Origin: Aurantiochytrium sp. KH105
Taxonomy: Eukaryota > Sar > Bigyra > Thraustochytrida > Thraustochytriidae
Length of the DNA: 64,000 bases
Direction of reading: 5' to 3'
NCBI GenBank assembly: GCA_003116975.1
Contig: BGKB01000029.1
Location: forward strand, 62,001-126,000
Of the stretch, positions 59,876 through 64,000 are shown piece after piece. Positions within the stretch are counted from its first letter, which is position 1, and each line of letters begins with the position of its first letter. Made by a program: the position numbers and the translations under genes. The notes under the pieces are model-generated. The model saw nothing but the letters and a program-made list of their open reading frames with translations, made no database searches and was not told where the DNA came from.

Positions 59876-60573
59876 ATGGCTGGGGCAAGCCGCGTCCTCG
59901 CTGCTCTCGCAGGGGCGCTCGTTCTCAGCTACACAAAGGCTGAGTGCAGCAACAGCGTTTCGCAAGACGCGTGCGCGGAAGGCTGCGAGTGGACAAGTTA
60001 CTGCTTCGGATCACAAGAGCGAGCAGAGGAATACACCTCTAGGTCGTGCGGCCTATGCTCGTCTTCGGCCTGGAACTTCTGTACTTCTACTTCTGGACAG
60101 GCGTTGTACTGCTGCTGCCCCGACAGGCGTTGTACTGCTGCTGCCCGACCCCAAATCCAACGCAGAGCCCAACTCAACCACCAACAGACGAGGAGGGAGG
60201 AATACAATTCGAGGTCGCAGTGTTTTCTGCCGTGGGCGCTGTAATGGGTGCCTGGCTCATAGTAATGTTGTACCATGTCTGGAGGAGCAATCAGCTGCAC
60301 GTAAACATTCCGTTCTCGGCTCCAGGCGTCCATTCTGCCTTTCACTCTTCGCATACGACAGGTATAGCGATGAGTTCTACGGAGACATCAACCGCGATGA
60401 GTGTTACGGGGATACCAACCGCGATGAGTGTTACGGGGACACCAACCGCGACGAGCGTTACGGGGGTGCCAACCGCGATGAGTGTTACGGGTACACCAAC
60501 CGCAGGAGGTATTAGCTCAAGTATGTCTTCTGGCTCATCATTCGGAGGTGGCGCTGGCAATAATGGTTTCTGA
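59876..60573 (+). pseudogene. Cys-rich type I surface protein, paralogue 2, frameshifted by a 26-bp duplication
   Basis: ATG 59876 gives MAGASRVLAALAGALVLSY and the same Cys-rich ectodomain as paralogue 1 (ECSNSVSQDACAEGCEW). At about 60091-60142 a 26-bp segment containing GGCGTTGTACTGCTGCTGCC is present twice in tandem, shifting the frame. Before the duplication the frame would end prematurely at 60244. After it, the conserved PT linker, TM helix (FSAVGAVMGAWLIVMLYHV) and Ser/Thr tail with 8-residue repeats (TAMSVTGTP-type) continue in the other frame to a stop at 60571-60573. Without one duplicate copy the gene would be continuous. It is either a real recent frameshift or an assembly error. 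The tail-repeat array differs from paralogue 1. Confidence 0.65.
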
Positions 60574-61130
60574 GATATCAAGTGAATCTGCCTCTTTTGC
60601 TTCTGATAAGGAGACCGCTTCTGTCTCTGCATTTGGGAAACGACTTACTTTTAACAACATGACTTTGCGGAGGATGCCGATTCAGATGCAGACCCTGACC
60701 CGGAAAACGCTAATCATGACTCCGTGGCGAGCAAGCTTGCGAATGACGCACGTTGAGGCAAACGACGATCCGACCGTCCTAGATCTTCACATGCTAAAAG
60801 GACACCTCTCCAGGCGTGGTCTCTGATTCCATTTCCAAGACAGCTCAATGAACCTCTCCGCAGTTCTCCTTCTTTTACTGAGAAGGTCAAAATGTTTCGA
60901 AGTTGATGTCCGTGCGTGTGCAAGTGGCAGAGCAAAGTAAAGGGAGCATGACATTGGAACTTTCTCCTGAATCAGTTTACGATGCTGCCTTACCATGACC
61001 ATTGCCATTCTTGTTCCTCAAAAAGGAAAAATGTATGAGCTTTGCGTGCGATCTATTTGCTTCGCAGACTTTCAAGAAGAATGCGATGAGACTTTCTGAC
61101 TCTGCATCTCGCTGAGACAAGCCAGACATC

Positions 61131-61512
61131 AATGTTGAGGCCACCCACGAGTTTCATGTTTCATTCCAGGCAATGATTCCGCACTCAGCAAAACTTCTTC
61201 TAAGACGACGACTTGCCGCGAATGAAAGACGTTTCAGTCGCGCTGAAGACGAGGCAGTGTAAGGCTACTCTCCCAAATTAAAATCAATATTTTCTTTTTC
61301 TGCATGGCCACGAACGTTTCATGGCCACGGACGTTTGAGCGTACATTCTACGAGCCGCCTTCTACTTGGTCCTTTTCGCGAGCGAAGTGATCATCATCCG
61401 TGTTGCTGTCATTTCATTTCTGATAATAGATAAATACACGCCAAAAGGTCTCGCAGAACGCAGAAAGCAACTAAGATAATCTGCTCGAGAGTCTGCACAA
61501 TAATCGAGCCAA

Positions 61513-61543
<31 letters not shown>

Positions 61544-62002
61544 AAGCCAGTCAGCCAGACTTCAATGAGGGGAAAGAGACAATATCAATCCATGCGAGTC
61601 CAAGACAAGAAATTCGAGATACTTTTTTCGCTCGGCCTGACCCTGGTCGCACTTACTATAAAGTCTGTGGTCTCCCGTCTCTCGGCGTCTTCTCATGAAA
61701 GCGCACTTTACAGTTTGATCGCAATGTCTTGTCTTGACTCTGTGCTGGATACTACTATACTATACCGTCCGACCGCTCTTTGGAAAGGATGATGATGATG
61801 GGCGATTCAATCTAGCACGGAGCAGAGCGTCATCATCGCCGCGAGGCGTTGTGACGACGTGGGGCGACTCGGTACGGCGCGATCGAAGCGCCGCGCTGCG
61901 CCAAACACCGCTCGTCCGTTGTCCTGCTCTCGTCCGCCCTTGCCCTGGCCTGCCCAGGACCCCTTTTTCATGCAAAAGGGCTTTCGTTGAGGGGTCAAGA
62001 AG
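61131..62002. other. Intergenic; CCAG microsatellite; probable promoter of VWA8
   Basis: No supported gene. A CCAG tetranucleotide run lies at about 61513-61548, and short ATG/GAT runs lie near 61788-61800. The last few hundred bases are presumably the promoter and leader of the VWA8 gene. Confidence 0.4.
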
Positions 62003-64000
62003 ATGAGGGCTGTCTTTTGGCGTCGAGGTTTGGAGTGGTCGCGTGTTGCGCGCGCGACGCACCGTCATCAGACGCGCGTTGTGTCCACGGGGACGCGAAA
62101 CGAGCCGCGCGTTGTAACGATTGGCGATGTGACGCACGAGTTCGCGCCGGCGCAGGACCTTGCCAGAGTCCCTCAACAGTACCACCGCGACTTTGGGGCG
62201 GCAGTCTCGCAGACAGCCCTTGGTCACCTGCGATGGATGCTGCAAAAGGACAAGCTGGGCCAAGATATGTTTCTCATGGGCACGCCAGGCCCCTCCCGAC
62301 GCTGGCTCGCGCTGCGATACGCAGAACTGACCCAACGCGAGGTCGAATACGTTTCAATTAGTCGTGACACCACCGAAAGCGATCTTAAACAGCGCCGCGA
62401 GATTGTCGGCGGCTCGGCACTATTTGAAGACCAAGCCCCTGTCAGAGCTGCTCTACACGGGCGTCTCCTCATCATTGATGGCATCGAGAAAGCCGAGCGC
62501 AACGTTTTGCCAACGCTCAACAACCTGCTCGAGAATCGTGAAATGCAGCTCGAGGATGGCCGCTTCCTCATGGACCCAGCCCGCTACGAGGAGCTCAAAG
62601 ATCAAGTTTCCATGAGTGACACACAAAAGCATATCGTTCCTTCACACAAAGACTTTCGCGTCATCGCTCTGGGCGTACCCGTGCCACCATTTCGCGGCAA
62701 ACCGCTCGACCCGCCCCTTCGGTCCCGCTTCCAAGTACGCGTTGTAGAGCCCGCCTCTGGAAGCGAAGTATGGCCGGATCTTGTGCACGCCGTCTCGAGC
62801 GTGGACGCCAACGTCTCAGCTGCCCCTGCCGACCATCCACGTCTCGTCGCTCTGACCAGCGCTGCGGGCGCGCTTCGCATGATGGAGGAGTCCTGGAACG
62901 CCCCTCCGGGCGACGAGTCCGTCGTACAGGGCATGCCACATTTTCCCGAGTCGACGCTTCCGCAACTTTCCGTTCTCGTCCACAGCTTTCCAGAAGACGC
63001 CGTGGCCACCCCGCTGGCACGCGCCTTTCCCTTTTTCGGCACGGTACCTGGACCCAAGGCCCAAGAAACGGTGCGGAAGACATGCTCGCTCCTGCTCAAA
63101 GAACGTGCTTCTGATCTTTTGCAGAAAAAGCAAATGGCCTACCAGCCGCAAACCTTTCAGCACACTCGCTACACGCTGGCTAACGTTGTTCCAAACAAGG
63201 CGACTGGTGAAGAAGAAAAGGACACCGACAATTTTCTCGGAACATTTGCCTTCGAGTCCCCCTCGGGACATGCTGTCGAGCTCCAGGGACATGTCGGCCC
63301 TCAGCTCGCGGTGGGTGCCTCGAAACGCGTGGAGCTGGACTCGAGGCCCTTCCACGCCATTGACGAGCACGAAATGATCATGAGTGCCATGGCGCAAGAC
63401 CACTGCGTGGGACGCGATGTTGTTCTGCTCGGAGAGCCGGGAAGCGGCAAGTCCCGACTTGCAGAGCACTTTAGCGAGCGTCTTGGCTATCAGACAACCT
63501 TGTTTAGTCTTTATAAGGACATGAGTGCGCGCGACCTTTTGCAGCGAAGGACCACGGACAGCCAGGGCAACACGGGATGGGAATACAGTCCGCTCGTGAA
63601 TGCCGCGATTCGGGGTGAGATGCTTATCCTCGACGGCATCGACCGCGTCGATCCTGAGACACTCACGGTGATCCAACGTCTCGTGTGCGATCGTGAGGCA
63701 GAACTCTTTGACGGCAAGCTGCTTCGCGCTGTCGGCGCTGCGGGCGCATCAAACAATGCAGACCAGAGAGAAGGCGAAGCCAAAGCCACCAAGGTGGTTG
63801 CCGTCCATCCTCGCTTCCGCATTGTGGCGCTCGCGACAACGGGAAGCACCAAGGCCTCGCAGAGCTGGCTCAATGCCGATACCCTCGCCATGTTTTCCGT
63901 GCACCACTTGAACCACATGTCGCCTGCTGATCACGAAACCATTGTGCGCGCGTGCCTTCAAAACGTGCCGGGTGAGTTTCTTGCGCTTCTGCGAGACTTT
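62003..64000 (+). CDS. VWA8: VWA8, mitochondrial AAA+ ATPase (5' 666 codons; runs off the window)
   Basis: The frame from ATG 62003 is open to the window end. The N-terminus (MRAVFWRRGLEWSRVAR) is Arg-rich with no acid in the first ten residues, like a mitochondrial presequence. Strong VWA8 motifs follow: LRWMLQKDKLGQDMFLMG, degenerate P-loop GTPGPSRR (near 93), SRDTTESDLKQRREI, EKAERNVLPTLNNLLENRE, QLEDGRFLM, FRVIALGVPVPPF and LDPPLRSRF. These match human VWA8 nearly residue for residue. A second AAA module has an intact Walker A, GEPGSGKS (near 478), and a Walker B-like MLILDGIDRVD. VWA8 is a midasin-related protein of the mitochondrial matrix side. The C-terminal third AAA and VWA domains lie beyond 64000. 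No intron is visible. Confidence 0.95.
   Translation, partial: MRAVFWRRGLEWSRVARATHRHQTRVVSTGTRNEPRVVTIGDVTHEFAPAQDLARVPQQYHRDFGAAVSQTALGHLRWMLQKDKLGQDMFLMGTPGPSRRWLALRYAELTQREVEYVSISRDTTESDLKQRREIVGGSALFEDQAPVRAALHGRLLIIDGIEKAERNVLPTLNNLLENREMQLEDGRFLMDPARYEELKDQVSMSDTQKHIVPSHKDFRVIALGVPVPPFRGKPLDPPLRSRFQVRVVEPASGSEVWPDLVHAVSSVDANVSAAPADHPRLVALTSAAGALRMMEESWNAPPGDESVVQGMPHFPESTLPQLSVLVHSFPEDAVATPLARAFPFFGTVPGPKAQETVRKTCSLLLKERASDLLQKKQMAYQPQTFQHTRYTLANVVPNKATGEEEKDTDNFLGTFAFESPSGHAVELQGHVGPQLAVGASKRVELDSRPFHAIDEHEMIMSAMAQDHCVGRDVVLLGEPGSGKSRLAEHFSERLGYQTTLFSLYKDMSARDLLQRRTTDSQGNTGWEYSPLVNAAIRGEMLILDGIDRVDPETLTVIQRLVCDREAELFDGKLLRAVGAAGASNNADQREGEAKATKVVAVHPRFRIVALATTGSTKASQSWLNADTLAMFSVHHLNHMSPADHETIVRACLQNVPGEFLALLRDF

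Larger units (their letters stand above)
55977..61130. repeat. ~3-kb tandem segmental duplication carrying two paralogous surface-protein genes
   Basis: About 55977-58500 is repeated as about 58995-61130. Matching landmarks include GGTGCTCTGTAGCCTG (55980 and 59000), GGAACGCATTTGT (56039 and 59058), TCAAGGGTTGATTCTCGG (56231 and 59264), the gene bodies, and a 3' segment TGCCTCTTTTGCTTCTGATA (57777 and 60589). Within unit 1 the promoter-like block is itself duplicated (about 56280-56470 and 56520-56740) and the 3' segment occurs twice (57775 and about 57930). Confidence 0.82.

Noticed and set aside
59537..59888. VCVCVCVC-type frames
   Set aside because: Translation of the CA microsatellite.

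Overview
The window looks like nuclear DNA of a eukaryotic microbe with a compact, GC-rich genome. Most large genes are single open frames. The few introns I could place are often tiny (61 and 63 nt), although the ribosomal protein eL29 gene has introns of 522 and 128 nt. The gene content is GCLC, VWA8, eL29, a mitochondrial carrier, multi-C2/EF-hand, ARM/RING and DUF900-type proteins. Together with many PT-rich and PAN-like surface proteins, this suggests a SAR-clade protist. A thraustochytrid or related stramenopile is my best guess, by inference only. There is one 175-nt run of N (20658-20832) and one single N (5932).

Layout. 0-13 kb: 5' end of glutamate-cysteine ligase; a decayed reading frame; a secreted Cys-rich PAN-like gene and a relic of a second copy, separated by a ~1.7 kb tandem repeat; a small mitochondrial protein; a mitochondrial carrier; spliced eL29. 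14-37 kb: a 2057-aa C2/EF-hand/RanBP2-finger/RS protein; a surface protein with a VWA domain and two PAN-like domains; a 1608-aa pseudokinase-ARM-RING protein; a class V aminotransferase; a small two-exon gene; a membrane MORN plus DUF900 alpha/beta hydrolase. 37.4-54.8 kb: an accessory island with two tandem ~4 kb units. Each unit carries a PD-(D/E)XK nuclease-kinase gene resembling the nuclease-kinase core of Crinkler-type effectors, plus broken copies of an ESCRT-III-like gene and of an unknown gene. The rest of the island holds interrupted frames, one with a WASP-like proline-rich/WH2/acidic tail, a broken FG-GAP-like membrane protein and a truncated SNF2 helicase. A ~25-bp motif lies at the left edge of the island and three times at its right edge. 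55-64 kb: a ~3 kb tandem duplication with two paralogous surface proteins (one frameshifted by a 26-bp duplication), then the 5' two thirds of the mitochondrial AAA+ ATPase gene VWA8.

How the genes work together. The flanks are ordinary housekeeping and signalling genes in no operon-like order. Secreted or membrane glycoproteins with PT-rich linkers recur at 3-8, 21-24, 47-48 and 57-60 kb, so the segment may be a birth-and-death locus for cell-surface proteins. The 37-55 kb island is where the unusual biology is: effector-like nuclease-kinases, ESCRT-III-like and WH2 proteins, and many reading frames with one in-frame stop or one small indel.
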